DNA of 64,000 nucleotides from Clusia tigrina (Eukaryota; Arthropoda; Insecta; Diptera; Clusiidae), in assembly GCA_920105625.2 (NCBI GenBank), contig OV050031.1, forward strand, positions 70,689,995 to 70,753,994. Direction: 5' to 3'. Within the stretch, counting starts at the first letter, position 1; each line of letters opens with the position of its first letter. Of the stretch, positions 47,781 through 60,700 are shown one piece after another. The position numbers and the translations under genes are program-made. Under the pieces are notes generated by a model. It did not search any database. It saw only the letters and a list, made by a program, of their open reading frames with translations, and was not told where the DNA came from.

Positions 47781-50700
47781 TGCTGCCTTCTTCATGCCTA
47801 TATCTGCAACTTTCTGCCTCAGTCGGCGTCGCAGCCTCTTGTCGGCGTCTCTGTAGGCATCTCAGTCGCTGCCGTTGTCGATTGGGGGGGTCTACTGCCT
47901 TCTGTATGCCTATATCTACATCCATCTGCTTCAGTCGGCATCTCAGTCGGTGTCGCAGCCTCTGTCAGCGTCTTTTTAGGCGTCTCATTTGTTGCCGCTG
48001 TCGATTGGGGGATCTGCTGCCTTCTCTGCCTATGTCTACCCCTCTCTACATCCGTCGGCATCTCAGTCGACTTCGCAGTCTCTGTCAGCGTCTCTGTATG
48101 CGTCTCAGTCGCTGCCGCCGTCGATTGGGGGTTTGCTGCATTCTCTATGTCAATATCTACCCCTCTCTGTCTCAGCCGGTATCTCAGTCGGCGTCGCAGC
48201 ATCTGTCAGCATCGCAGCCTCTGTCACCGTCTCTGTAGGCGTCTTAGTCGCTGCCGCTGTGAATTGGTGGGACTGCTGCCTTCTCTATGCCTATATCTAC
48301 TCCTCTCTGCCTCAGTCGGCGTCTCAGTTGGCTTCGCAGCCTCTGTCAGCGTCTCTGTAGGCGTCTCAGTCGCTGCCGCTATCGATTGGGGGGTCTGCTG
48401 TCTTCTCTATGCCTATGTCTAACCCTCTCTGCCTCAGTCGGCGTCGCAGCCTCTGTCAGCGTCTCTGTAGGCGTCTCAGTCGCTGCAGCTGTCGATTGGG
48501 GGTCTGCTGCCTTCTCTATGCCTATATCTACCCCTATCTGCCTCAGTCGGCGTCTCAGTCGGCGTCGCAGCCTCTGTCAGCGTCTCTGTAGGCGTCTCAG
48601 TCACTGCCGCTGTCGATTGGGGGGTCTGATGCTTTCTCTATGCCTATATCTAGCCCTCTCTGCCTCAGCCGGCATCTGAGTCGGCGTCGCAGCATCTGTC
48701 AGCGTCTCTGTAGGCGTCTGAGTCGCTGCCGCTGTCGATTGGGGGGTCTTCTGCCTTCTCTATGCCAATATATCTACCCTTATCTGCCTCAGTCGGCCTC
48801 TCAGAAGGCGTCGCAGCCTCTGTCAGCGTCTCAGTCGCTGCCGTTGTCGGTTGGGGGGTCTGCTGCCTTCTCTATGCCAATATCTACCCTTATCTGCCTC
48901 AGTCGGCGTCTCAGTCGGCGTTGCAGCCTCTGTCAGCGTCTCTGAATGCGTCTCAGTCGCTGCCGCTGTCGATTGGGGGGTCTGATGCCTTCTCTATGCC
49001 TATATCTACCCCTATCTGTGTCAGTCGGCGTCTCAGTCGGCATCGCAACCATTGTCAGCGTCTATGTAGGCGTCTCAGTCGCTGCTGCTGTCGATTGGGG
49101 GGCTCTCCTGCCTTCTCTATGCCTATATCTACCCCTACCTGCCTCAGTCCGCATCTCAGTCAGCGTCGCAGCCTCTGTCAGCGTCTCTGTAGGCGTCTCA
49201 TTTGTTGCCGCTGTCGATTGGGGTGTCTGCTGCCTTCTCTATGCCTATATCTACCCCTACGCGCCTCAGTCGGCGTCACAGTCGGCTTCGCAGCCTCTGT
49301 CAGCGTCTCTGTAGGCGTCTCAGTCGCTGCTGCTGTCGATTGGGGGGGTCTGCTGCCTTCTCTATGCCAATGTCTACCCTTATCTGCCTGTATGCGTCTC
49401 AGTTGTTACCGCTGTCGATTGGGTTGCCTGCTGCCGTCGCTATGCCTATGCCTAACCATCTCTGCTTCAGTCGGCTTCGCAGCCTCTGTCGGCGTCGCAG
49501 CCTCTGTCAGCGTTTCTGTAGGCGTCTCAGTCGCTGTCGATTGGGGGGTCTGCTGCCTTCTCTATGCCTATATCTACTCCTCTCTGCCTCAGTCGGCGTC
49601 TCAGTCGGCGTCTCAGTCGGCGTCTCAGTCGACATCGCAGCCATTGTCAGCGTCTATGTAGGCGTCTCAGTCGCTGCCGCTGTCGATTGGGGGCTCTGCT
49701 GCCTTCTCTATGCCTATATCTACCCCTACCTGCCTCAGTCGGCGTCTCCGTCGGCATCTCAGTCGGCGTCGCAGCCTCTGTCAGCCTCTCTGAATGCGTC
49801 TTAGTCGCTGCCGCTGTCGATTTGGGGGGTCTGCTGCCTTCTCTATGCCTATATCTACCCCTATCTGCCTCAGTCGGCATCTCAGTCGGCGTCGCAGCCT
49901 ATGTCAGCGTGTCTGTAGGTGTCTCAGTCGCTGCAGCTGTTGATTGGGGGGTCTGCTGACTTCTCTATGCCTATCTCTTCCCCTATCTGCCTCAGTCGGC
50001 GCCACAGTCAGCTTCGGAGCCTCTGTCAGCGTCTCTGTAGGCGTCTCATTTGTTGCCGCTGTCGATTGGGGGGTCTGCTGCCTTCTCTGCCTATGTCTAC
50101 CCCTCTCTACCTAAGTCGGCGTCTCAGTCGGCGTCGCAGCCTCTGTCAGCGACTCTGTAGGCGTCTCAGTCGCTGCCGCCTTCGATTGGGGGGTCTGCTG
50201 CATTCTCTATGCCAATATCTACCCCTAACTGCCTCAGTCGGCGTTGCAGCCTCTGTCAGCGGCTCTGTAGGTTTCGCAGTCGCTGCCGCTGTCGATTGGG
50301 GGTCTGCTCCCTTCTCTATACCAATATCTTCCCCTCTCTGCCTCAGTCGGGGTCTCAGTCGTCGTCGCAGCCTTTGTCAGCGTCTCTGTACGCGTCTCAG
50401 TCGCTGCCGCTGTCGATTGGGGTGTCTGCTGCGTTCTCTATCCCTATATTTACCTCTATCTGCCTCAGTCGGCGTCGCAGCCTCTGTCAGCGTCTCTGTA
50501 GGCGTCTCAGTCGCTGCCCCTGTCGATGAGGGGGTCTGCTACCTTCTCTATGCAAATAACTACCTCTATCTGCCTCAGTCGGCGTCTCAGTCGGCGTCGC
50601 AGCCTCTGTCAGCGTCCCTGTAGTCCTCTCAGTGGCTGCCGCTGCCGATTGGGGTGTCTGCTGCCTTCTCTATGCCTATATCTACCCTTATCTGCCTCAG

Positions 50701-50909
50701 TCGGCGTCTCAATCGGCGTCTCAGTCGGCGTCGCAGCCTTTGTCAGCGTCTCTGTAGGCGTTTCAGTCGCTGCCGCTGTCGATTAGGGGGTCTGCTGCCT
50801 TCTCTATGCCTATATCTACCCCTATCTGCCTCAGTCGGCATCTCAGTTGGCGTCGCAGCCTTTTGTCAGTGTCTCTGTAGGCATCTCAGTCGCTGACGTT
50901 GTCGATTGG

Positions 50910-51810
50910 GGGGGGTCAGCTGCCTTCTCTATGCCTATATCTACCCCTATCTGCCTCAGTCGGCTTGTCAGTCGGCTTGTCAGTCGGCGTCTCAGTCGGC
51001 GTCGCAAACTTTGTCAGTATCTCTGTAGGCGTCTCAGTCACTGCCGCTGTCGATTGGGGGGGTCTGCTGCCTTATCTATGCCTATATCTACCCTTATCTG
51101 CCTCAGTAGACGTCTCAGTCGGCGTTGCAGCCTCTGTCAGCCTCTCTGAATGCGTCTCAGTCGCTACCGTTGTCGATTGGGGGGTCTGCTGCCTTCTCTA
51201 TGCCTATATCTACCCCTATCTGCCTCAGTCGGCGTCTCAGTCGGCGTCGCAGCCTATGTCAGCGTGTCTGTAAGTGTCTCAGTGGCTGCAGCTGTTGATT
51301 GGGGGGTCTGCTGACTTCTCTATGCCTATGTCTTCCCCTATCTGCCTCAGTCGGCGCCACAGTCAGCTTCGCAGCTGCTGTCAGCGTCTCTGTAGGTGTC
51401 TCAGTCACTGCCGCTATCGACTGGGGGGTCTGCTGCATTCTCTGTGCCTATATCTACCCCTATCTGCCTTAGTCGGCGTCTCAGTCGGCGTCGCAGCGCC
51501 TTGTCACCGATTCTGTAGGCATCGCAGTCGCTGCCGTTGTCGATTGGGGGGTCTGCTGCCTTCTGTATGCCTATATCTACATCCATCTGTCTCAGTCGGC
51601 ATCTCAGTCGGCGTCGCAGCGTCTGTCAGCGTTTCTGTAGGCATTTCTCTAGGCGTCTCATTTGTTGCCGCTGTCGATTGGGGGGTCTGCTGCCTTCTCT
51701 ACCTATGTCTACCCCTCTCTACCTCCGTCGGCATCTCAGTCGGCGTCGCAGTCTCTGTCAACGTCTCTGGATTTGTCTCAGTCGCTGCCGCCGTCGATTG
51801 GGGGGTCTGC
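50910..51810 (-). repeat. Higher-order block inside the inverted segment, copy 2
   Basis: Partner of 46780-47780, with about 111 bp missing between 51480 and 51540. It shares the unusual monomers with gtctctgtaggcatctc and tacatccatctgtctcagtc. Confidence 0.6.
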
Positions 51811-53579
51811 AGCATTCTCTATGCCAATATCTACCCCTCTCTGCCTCAGCCGGTATCTCAGTCGGCGTCGCAGCATCTGTCAGCATCGCAGCCTCTGTCA
51901 CCGTCTCTGTAGGTGTCTCAGTCGCTGCCGCCGTCGATTGGGGGTCGGCTGCATTCTCTATGCCAATATCTACCCCTATCTGCCTCAGTCGGCGTCGCAG
52001 CCTCTGTCAGCGTCTCTGTAGGCGTCTCAGTCGCTGCTGCTGTCGATTGGGAGGTCTGCTGCCTTCTGTATGCCAATTTCTACCCCTATCTGCCTCAGTC
52101 GGCAACTCAGTCGGCGTCGCAGCCTCTATCAGCGTCAGGCAGAAGACCCCCAATCGACAGCGGCAGCGACTAAGACGCCTACAGAGACACTGACAGAGGC
52201 TGCGACGCCGACTGTGACGCCGACTAAGGCAGATAGGGATGGATATAGGCAGAGAGACGGCATCAGACCCCTACCAACCGACAGCGGCAGCGACTGAGAC
52301 GCCTACAGAGACGCTGGCAGAGGTTGCGATGCCGACTGAGACGCCGACTGAGGGAGATAGGGGTAGATATAGGCATAGAGAAGGCAGAAGACCCCCAATC
52401 GACAGTGGCAGCGACTGAGACGCCTACAGATACGCTAACAGCGGCTGCGACGCCGACTGAGGCAGAGAGGGGTAGACATAGGCATAGAGAAGGCAGCAGA
52501 CCCCCCAATTTGACAGCGGCTGTGACTGAGACGCCTACAGAGTCGCTAACAGAGGCTGCGACGCCGACTAAGGCAGAGAGGGGTATACATAGGCATAGAG
52601 AAGGCAGCAGACCCCCCAATCGAATGCGGCAGCGACTGAGACGCCTACAGAGACGCTGACAGAGGCTGCTACGACGACTGAGACGCCGACTGAGGCAGAG
52701 TGGGTTAGACATAGGCATAGAGAAGGCAGCAGACCCCCCAATTTGACAGCGGCTGTGACTGAGACGCCTACAGAGACGCTGAGAGAGGCTGCTACGCCGA
52801 CTGAGATGCCCACTGAGGCAGATAGGGGTAGATATAGGTATAGAGAAGGCAGCAGACTCCCCAATCGACAGCGGCAGCGACTGAGACGCCTACAGAGAGG
52901 CTGACAGAGGCTGCGACGCCGACTGAAACGCCGACTGAGGCAGATAAGGGTAGATAAAAGCATAGAGAAGGCACCAGACCCCCCAATCGACATCGCCAGC
53001 GACTGAGACGCCTACAGAGACGCTAACAGAGGCTGCGACGCCGACTGAGGCAGAGAGGGGTAGACATAGGCATAGAGAAGGCAGCAGACCCCCCAATCGA
53101 CAGCGGCAGCGACTAAGACGCCTACAGAGACGCTGACAGAGGCTGCGACGCCGACTGTGACGCCGACTAAAGCAGATAGGGATGGATATAGGCAGAGAGA
53201 CGGCATCAGACCCCTACCAACCTACAGCAGCAGCGACTTAGACGCCTACAGAGACGCTGGCAGAGGTTGCGATGCCGACTGAGACGCCGACTGAGGGAGA
53301 TAGGGGTAGATATAGGCATAGAGAAGGCAGCAGATCCCCCCCCAATCGACAACGGCAGCGACTGAGAGGCCTACAGAGACGCTGACAGAGACTACGACGA
53401 CGACTGAGACGCCGACTGAGGCAGAGAGGGGTAGATATAGGCATAGAGAAGGCACCAGACCCCCCAATCGACAGCGGCAACTACTAAGACGCCTACAGAG
53501 ACGCTGACAGAGGCTGCGACGGCGACTGAGACGTCGACTGAAGCAGATAGGGGTAGATATAGGCAGAGAGACGGCATCA

Positions 53580-56500
53580 GACCCCCCCCAACCGACAGCG
53601 GCAGCGACTGAGACGCCTACAGAGACGCTGGCAGAGGTTGCGATGCCGACTGAGACGTCGACTGAGGCAAATAGGGGTAGATGTAGGCATAGAGAAGGCA
53701 GCAGACCCCCCAATCGACAGCGGAAGCGACTGAGACGCCCACAGAGACGCTGACAGAGGCTGCGACGCCGACTGTGACGCCGACTAAGGCAGATAGGGAT
53801 GGATATAGGCAGAGAGACGGCATCAGACCCCTACCAACCGACAGCGGCAGCGACTGAGACGCCTACAGAGACGCTGGCAGAGGTTGCGATGCTGACTGCG
53901 ACGCCGACTGAGGGAGATAGGGGTAGATATAGGCATAGAGAAGGCATAAGACCCCCAATCAAGACGGGGGCAGCTACTGAGACGCCTACAGAGACGCTGA
54001 CAGAGTCTGCGACGCCCACTGAAACGCCGACTGAGGCAGATAAGGGTAGATATAGGCATAGAGAAGGCACCAGACCCCCCAATCGACATCGCCAGCGACT
54101 GAGACGCCTACAGAGACGCTAACAGAGGCTGCGACGCCGACTGAGGCAGAGAGGGGTAGACATAGGCATAGAGAAATCAGCAGACCCCCCAATCGACAGC
54201 GGCAGCGACTAAGACGCCTACAGAGACGCTGACAGAGGCTGCGACGCCGACTGTGACGCCGACTAAGGCAGATAGGGATGGATATAGGCAGAGAGACGGC
54301 ATCAGACCCCTACCAACCGACAGCGGCAGCGACTGAGACGCCTACAGAGACGCTGGCAGAGGTTGCGATGCCGACTGAGACGCCGACTGAGGGAGATAGG
54401 GGTAGATATAGGCATAGAGAAGGCAGAAGACCCCCAATCGACAGCGGCAGCGACTAAGACGCCTACAGAGACACTGACAGAGGCTGCGACGCCGACTGTG
54501 ACGCCGACTAAGGCAGATAGGGATGGATATAGGCAGAGAGACGGCATCAGACCCCTACCAACCGACAGCGGCAGCGACTGAGACGCCTACAGAGACGCTG
54601 GCAGAGGTTGCGATGCCGACTGAGACGCCGACTGAGGGAGATAGGGGTAGATATAGGCATAGAGAAGGCAGAAGACCCCCAATCGACAGTGGCAGCGACT
54701 GAGACGCCTACAGAGACGCTAACAGCGGCTGCGACGCCGACTGAGGCAGAGAGGGGTAGACATAGGCATAGAGAAGGCAGCAGACCCCCCAATTTGACAG
54801 CGGCTGTGACTGAGACGCCTACAGATACGCTGACAGAGGCTGCGACGCCGACTGAGGTAGATTGGGGTATATATAGGCATAGAGAAGGCAGCAGACCCCC
54901 AATCGACAGTGGCAGCGACTGAGACGCCTACAGAGACGCTGACAGAGGCTGCGACGCCGACTGAGGCAGATAGAGGTACATATAGGCATAGAGAAGGCAG
55001 CAGACCCCCCCAATCGACAACGGCAGTGACTGAGAGGCCTACAGAGACGCTGACAGAGACTACGACGACGACTGAGACGCCAACTGAGGCAGAGTGGGTA
55101 AGACATAGGCATAGAGAAGGCAGCAGACCCCCCAATTTGACAGCGGCTGTGACTGACACGCATACAGAGACGCTGACAGGGGCTGCGACGCCTAATGAGC
55201 CGCCGACTGAGGCAGATAGGGGTAGATATAGGCATAGAGAAGGCAGCAGACCCCCCAATCGACAGCGGCAGCGACTGAGACGCCTACAGAGATGCTGAGA
55301 GAGGCTGCTACGCCGACTGAGGCAGATAGGGGCAGATAATTGCATTGAGAATGCAGCAGACCCCCAATCGACGGCGGCTGCGACTGAGACGCCTACAGAC
55401 ACGCTGACAGAGGCTGCGACGCTGACAGATGCTGCGACGCCGACTGTGACGCCGGCTGAGGCCGAGAGGAGTAGACATAGGCATAGAGAAGGCAGCAGAC
55501 ACCCCAATCGACAGCGGCAACAAATGAGACGCCTACAGAGACGCTGATAGAGGCTGCTACGCCGACTGAGATGCCGACTGAGGCAGGTAGGGGTAGATAT
55601 AGGCATAGAGAAGGCAGCAGACCCCCCCAATCGACAGCGGCAGCGACTGAGACGCCTACATAGACGCTGACAATGGCTGCGAAGCCGTCTGAGACGCCGA
55701 CTGAGGCAGATAGGGGTAGATATTGGCATAGAGAAGGTAGCAGACCCCCCAATCAACAGCGGCAGCGACTGAGACGCTTGCAGAGACGCTGACAGAGGCT
55801 GCTACGCCAACTGAGATGCCGACTGAGGCAGGCAGGGGTAGATATAGGCATAGAGAAGGCAGCAGACCCCCCAATCGGCAGCGGCAGCGACTGAGACGCC
55901 TACATAGACGTTGACAATGGCTGCGATGCCGACTGAGACGCCGACTGAGACGCCGACTGAGGCAGATAGGGGTAGATATTGGCATAGAGAAGGTAGCAGA
56001 CCCCCAATCAACAGCGGCAGCGACTGAGACGCCTACAGAGACGCTGACATAGGCTGCGACGCCTACTGAGACGCCGACTGGGGCAGATAGGGGTGGATAT
56101 AGGCATAGAGAAGGCAGCAGACCCCCCAATCGACAGCGGCATCGACTGAGACGCATTCAGAGAGGCTGACAGAATCTGCGACGCTGACAGAGACCCCGAC
56201 TGAGGCAGATAAGGGTAGACATAGGCATAGAGAAGGCAGCGGAGCCCCCCCAATCGACAGCGGCAGTGACTGACACGCTTACAGAGATGCTGACAGAGGC
56301 TGCTACGCCGACTGAGGCAGATAGGGGTAGCTAATTGCATTGAGAATGCAGCAGACCCCCAATCGATGGCGGCAGCGACTGAGACACCTACAGACACGCT
56401 GACAGAGGCTGCGACGCTGACAGATGCTGCGACGCCGACTGAGAAGCCGGCTGAGGCCGAGAGGTGTAGACATAGGCATAGAGAAGGCAGCAGACACCCC

Positions 56501-57708
56501 AATCGACAGCGTCAACAAATGAGACGCCTACAGAGACGCTGACAGAGGCTGCTACGCCGACTGAGATGCCGACTGAGGCAGTTAATGGTATATATAGACA
56601 TAGAGAAGGCAGCAGACCCCCCCAATCGACAGCGGCAGCGACTGAGACTCCTACATAGCCGCTGACAATGGCTGCGATGCCGACTGAGACGTCGACTGAG
56701 ACGCCGACTGAGGCAGATTGGGGTAGATATAGGCATAGAGAAGGCAGCAGACCCCCCAATCGACAGCGGCAGCGACTGAGACGCCTACATAGACGTTGAC
56801 AATGGCTGCGATGCCGACTGAGACGCCGACTGAGGCAGATAGGGGTAGATATTGGCATAGAGAAGGTAGCAGACCCCCAATCAACAGCGGCAGCGACTGA
56901 GACGATTACAGAGACGCTGACATAGGCTGCGACGCCGACTGAGACGCCAACTGAGGCAGATAGGGGTAGATAAAGGCATAGAGAAGGCATCAGACCCCCC
57001 AATCGACAGCGGCAGCGACTGAAACGCATTCAGGGACGCTGACAGAGGCTGCGACGCCGACTGAAACGCCGACTGAGGCAGATAAGGGTAGATATTGGCA
57101 TAGAGAAGGCAGCAGACCCCCCAATCGACAGCGGCAGCGTCTGAGACGCCTACAGAGACGCTGACAGAGGCTGCGACGCCGACTCTGACACCAACTGAGG
57201 CAGATAGGTGTAGATATAGGCATAGAGAATGCAGCAGACCCCGCAATCGACAGCGGCAGCTACTGAGACGCCTACAGAGACGCTGAGAGAGGCTGCGACG
57301 CCGACTGATGCGGATAGGGGTAGATATAGGCATAGAGAAGGCAGTAGCCCCCCCCCCTCCAATCGACAGCGGCAACGACTGAGACGCCTACAGATACGCT
57401 GACAGAGGCTGCGAAGCCGACTGAGGCAGAGAGGAGTAGATATAATCATAGAGAAGGCAGCAGACCGCACAATCGATAGCAGCAGCGACTGAGATGCCTA
57501 CAGAGACGCTGACAAGAGGCAGCGACGCCGACTGAGACGCCGACTGAGGCAGATAGGGGTAAATATAGGCATAGAGAAGGTAGCAGACCCCCCAATCCAC
57601 AACGGCAGCGACTGAGATGCCTACAGAGACGCTGACAAGAGGTTGCGACGCCGAGTGAGACGCCGACTGAGGCATATAGGGGTAGATATAGGCATAGAGA
57701 AGGCAGCA
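53580..57708 (+). repeat. Higher-order repeat unit C1 (about 4.13 kb)
   Basis: Matches 57709 onward at offset 4129 bp (for example 53799-54122 with 57928-58251). The offset becomes 4141 and then 4153 bp after two 12-bp length differences, and 4396 bp after a further 243 bp (two monomers) that C1 lacks near 56310. Few substitutions separate the copies. Confidence 0.82.
54302..54792 (+). repeat. Tandem 245-bp dimers
   Basis: Two successive 245-bp units, each joining a monomer with cctaccaaccgacagcgg to one with gaaggcagaagacccccaat. Related dimers occur at about 52260 and 53820, and again at 58431-58921 in the second higher-order unit. This shows an intermediate, two-monomer, repeat scale. Confidence 0.7.
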
Positions 57709-60700
57709 GACCCCCCCCAACCGACAGCGGCAGCGACTGAGACGCCTACAGAGACGCTGGCAGAGGTTGCGATGCCGACTGAGACGGTGACTGAGGCAGA
57801 TAGGGGTAGATGTAGGCATAGAGAAGGCAGCAGACCCCCCAATCGACAGCGGAAGCGACTGAGACGCCCACAGAGACGCTGACAGAGGCTGCGACGCCGA
57901 CTGTGACGCCGACTAAGGCAGATAGGGATGGATATAGGCAGAGAGACGGCATCAGACCCCTACCAACCGACAGCGGCAGCGACTGAGACGCCTACAGAGA
58001 CGCTGGCAGAGGTTGCGATGCTGACTGCGACGCCGACTGAGGGAGATAGGGGTAGATATAGGCATAGAGAAGGCATAAGACCCCCAATCAAGACGGGGGC
58101 AGCTACTGAGACGCCTACAGAGACGCTGACAGAGTCTGCGACGCCCACTGAAACGCCGACTGAGGCAGATAAGGGTAGATATAGGCATAGAGAAGGCACC
58201 AGACCCCCCAATCGACATCGCCAGCGACTGAGACGCCTACAGAGACGCTAACAGAGGCTGCGACGCCGACTGAGGCAGAGAGGGGTAGACATAGGCATAG
58301 AGAAATCAGCAGACCCCCCAATCGACAGCGGCAGCGACTAAGACGCCTACAGAGACGCTGACAGAGGCTGCGACGCCGACTGTGACGCCGACTAAGGCAG
58401 ATAGGGATGGATATAGGCAGAGAGACGGCATCAGACCCCTACCAACCGACAGCGGCAGCGACTGAGACGCCTACAGAGACGCTGGCAGAGGTTGCGATGC
58501 CGACTGAGACGCCGACGGAGGGAGATAGGGGTAGATATAGGCATAGAGAAGGCAGAAGACCCCCAATCGACAGCGGCAGCGACTAAGACGCCTACAGAGA
58601 CACTGACAGAGGCTGCGACGCCGACTGTGACGCCGACTAAGGCAGATAGGGATGGATATAGGCAGAGAGACGGCATCAGACCCCTACCAACCGACAGCGG
58701 CAGCGACTGAGACGCCTACAGAGACGCTGGCAGAGGTTGCGATGCCGACTGAGACGCCGACTGAGGGAGATAGGGGTAGATATAGGCATAGAGAAGGCAG
58801 AAGACCCCCAATCGACAGTGGCAGCGACTGAGACGCCTACAGAGACGCTAACAGCGGCTGCGACGCCGACTGAGGCAGAGAGGGGTAGACATAGGCATAG
58901 AGAAGGCAGCAGACCCCCCAATTTGACAGCGGCTGTGACTGAGACGCCTACAGATACGCTGACAGAGGCTGCGACGCCGACTGAGACGCCGACTGAGGTA
59001 GATTGGGGTATATATAGGCATAGAGAAGGCAGCAGACCCCCAATCGACAGTGGCAGCGACTGAGACGCCTACAGAGACGCTGACAGAGGCTGCGACGCCG
59101 ACTGAGGCAGATAGAGGTACATATAGGCATAGAGAAGGCAGCAGACCCCCCCAATCGACAACGGCAGTGACTGAGAGGCCTACAGAGACGCTGACAGAGA
59201 CTACGACGACGACTGAGACGCCAACTGAGGCAGAGTGGGTAAGACATAGGCATAGAGAAGGCAGCAGACCCCCCAATTTGACAGCGGCTGTGACTGACAC
59301 GCATACAGAGACGCTGACAGAGGCTGCGACGCCTAATGAGCCGCCGACTGAGGCAGATAGGGGTAGATATAGGCATAGAGAAGGCAGCAGACCCCCCAAT
59401 CGACAGCGGCAGCAACTGAGACGCCTACAGAGATGCTGAGAGTGGCTGCTACGCCGACTGAGGCAGATAGGGGCAGATAATTGCATTGAGAATGCAGCAG
59501 ACCCCCAATCGACGGCGGCTGCGACTGAGACGCCTACAGACACGCTGACAGAGGCTGCGACGCTGACAGATGCTGCGACGCCGACTGTGACGCCGGCTGA
59601 GGCCGAGAGGAGTAGACATAGGCATAGAGAAGGCAGCAGACACCCCAATCGACAGCGGCAACAAATGAGACGCCTACAGAGACGCTGATAGAGGCTGCTA
59701 CGCCGACTGAGATACCGACTGAGGCAGGTAGGGGTAGATATAGGCATAGAGAAGGCAGCAGACCCCCCCAATCGACAGCGGCAGCGACTGAGACGCCTAC
59801 ATAGACGCTGACAATGGCTGCGAAGCCGTCTGAGACGCCGACTGAGACGCCGACTGAGGCAGATAGGGGTAGATATTGGCATAGAGAAGGTAGCAGACCC
59901 CCCAATCAACAGCGGCAGCGACTGAGACGCTTGCAGAGACGCTGACAGAGGCTGCTACGCCAACTGAGATGCCGACTGAGGCAGGCAGGGGTAGATATAG
60001 GCATAGAGAAGGCAGCAGACCCCCCAATCGGCAGCGGCAGCGACTGAGACGCCTACATAGACGTTGACAATGGCTGCGATGCCGACTGAGACGCCGACTG
60101 AGACGTCGACTGAGGCAGATAGGGGTAGATATTGGCATAGAGAAGGTAGCAGACCCCCAATCAACAGCGGCAGCGACTGAGACGCCTACAGAGACGCTGA
60201 CATAGGCTGCGACGCCTACTGAGACGCCGACTGGGGCAGATAGGGGTGGATATAGGCATAGAGAAGGCAGCAGACCCCCCAATCGACAGCGGCATCGACT
60301 GAGACGCATTCAGAGAGGCTGACAGAATCTGCGACGCTGACAGAGACCCCGACTGAGGCAGATAAGGGTAGACATAGGCATAGAGAAGGCAGCGGAGCCC
60401 CCCAATCGACAGCGGCAGTGACTGACACGCTTACAGAGATGCTGACAGAGGCTGCGACGCCGACTGAGACGCCGACTGAGGCAGATAGGGGTAGATATAG
60501 GCATAGAGAAGGCAGCAGACCCCCCAATCGACAGCGGCAACAAATGAGACGCCTACAGAGACGCTGACAGAGGCTGCAACGCCGACTGAGACGCCGACTG
60601 AGGCGCGTAAGGGTAGATATAGGCATAGAGAAGGCTGCAGATCCACCAATCGACAGCGGCAGCGACTGAGACGCCTACAGAGATGCTGACAGAGGCTGCT

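Larger units (their letters stand above)
41688..52136 (-). repeat. Satellite array block 3, inverted orientation (10.4 kb)
   Basis: From 41688 the plus strand shows the reverse complement of the monomer (for example ctgtaggcgtctcagtcgct, ggggggtctgctgccttctc, tatctacccctatctgcctc), up to 52136. Both edges are abrupt and mid-monomer: acatagg then taggcgtctaag on the left, and tcagcgtc then aggcagaagaccccc on the right. Monomer subtypes are of the same kind as outside. Simply turning the block back does not restore intact monomers at either edge, so sequence was lost there or the block came from elsewhere. No gene is present. Open frames now appear on the plus strand for the same reason they appear on the minus strand elsewhere. 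Confidence 0.95.

Noticed and set aside
41700..52100. Long plus-strand frames such as 47136-48422 (428 codons).
   Set aside because: The same artefact in the inverted block. The longer run arises where monomer length changes skip the usual stop.
52324..59439. Plus-strand frames with Thr/Glu/Pro-rich repeats (TETPTE) resembling a mucin-like or PEST-like protein.
   Set aside because: The 12-bp sub-repeat gives TETP in one frame, but the frame is lost at each monomer end and stops (TAG in gataggggtag) are frequent. No start or splice context supports a gene.
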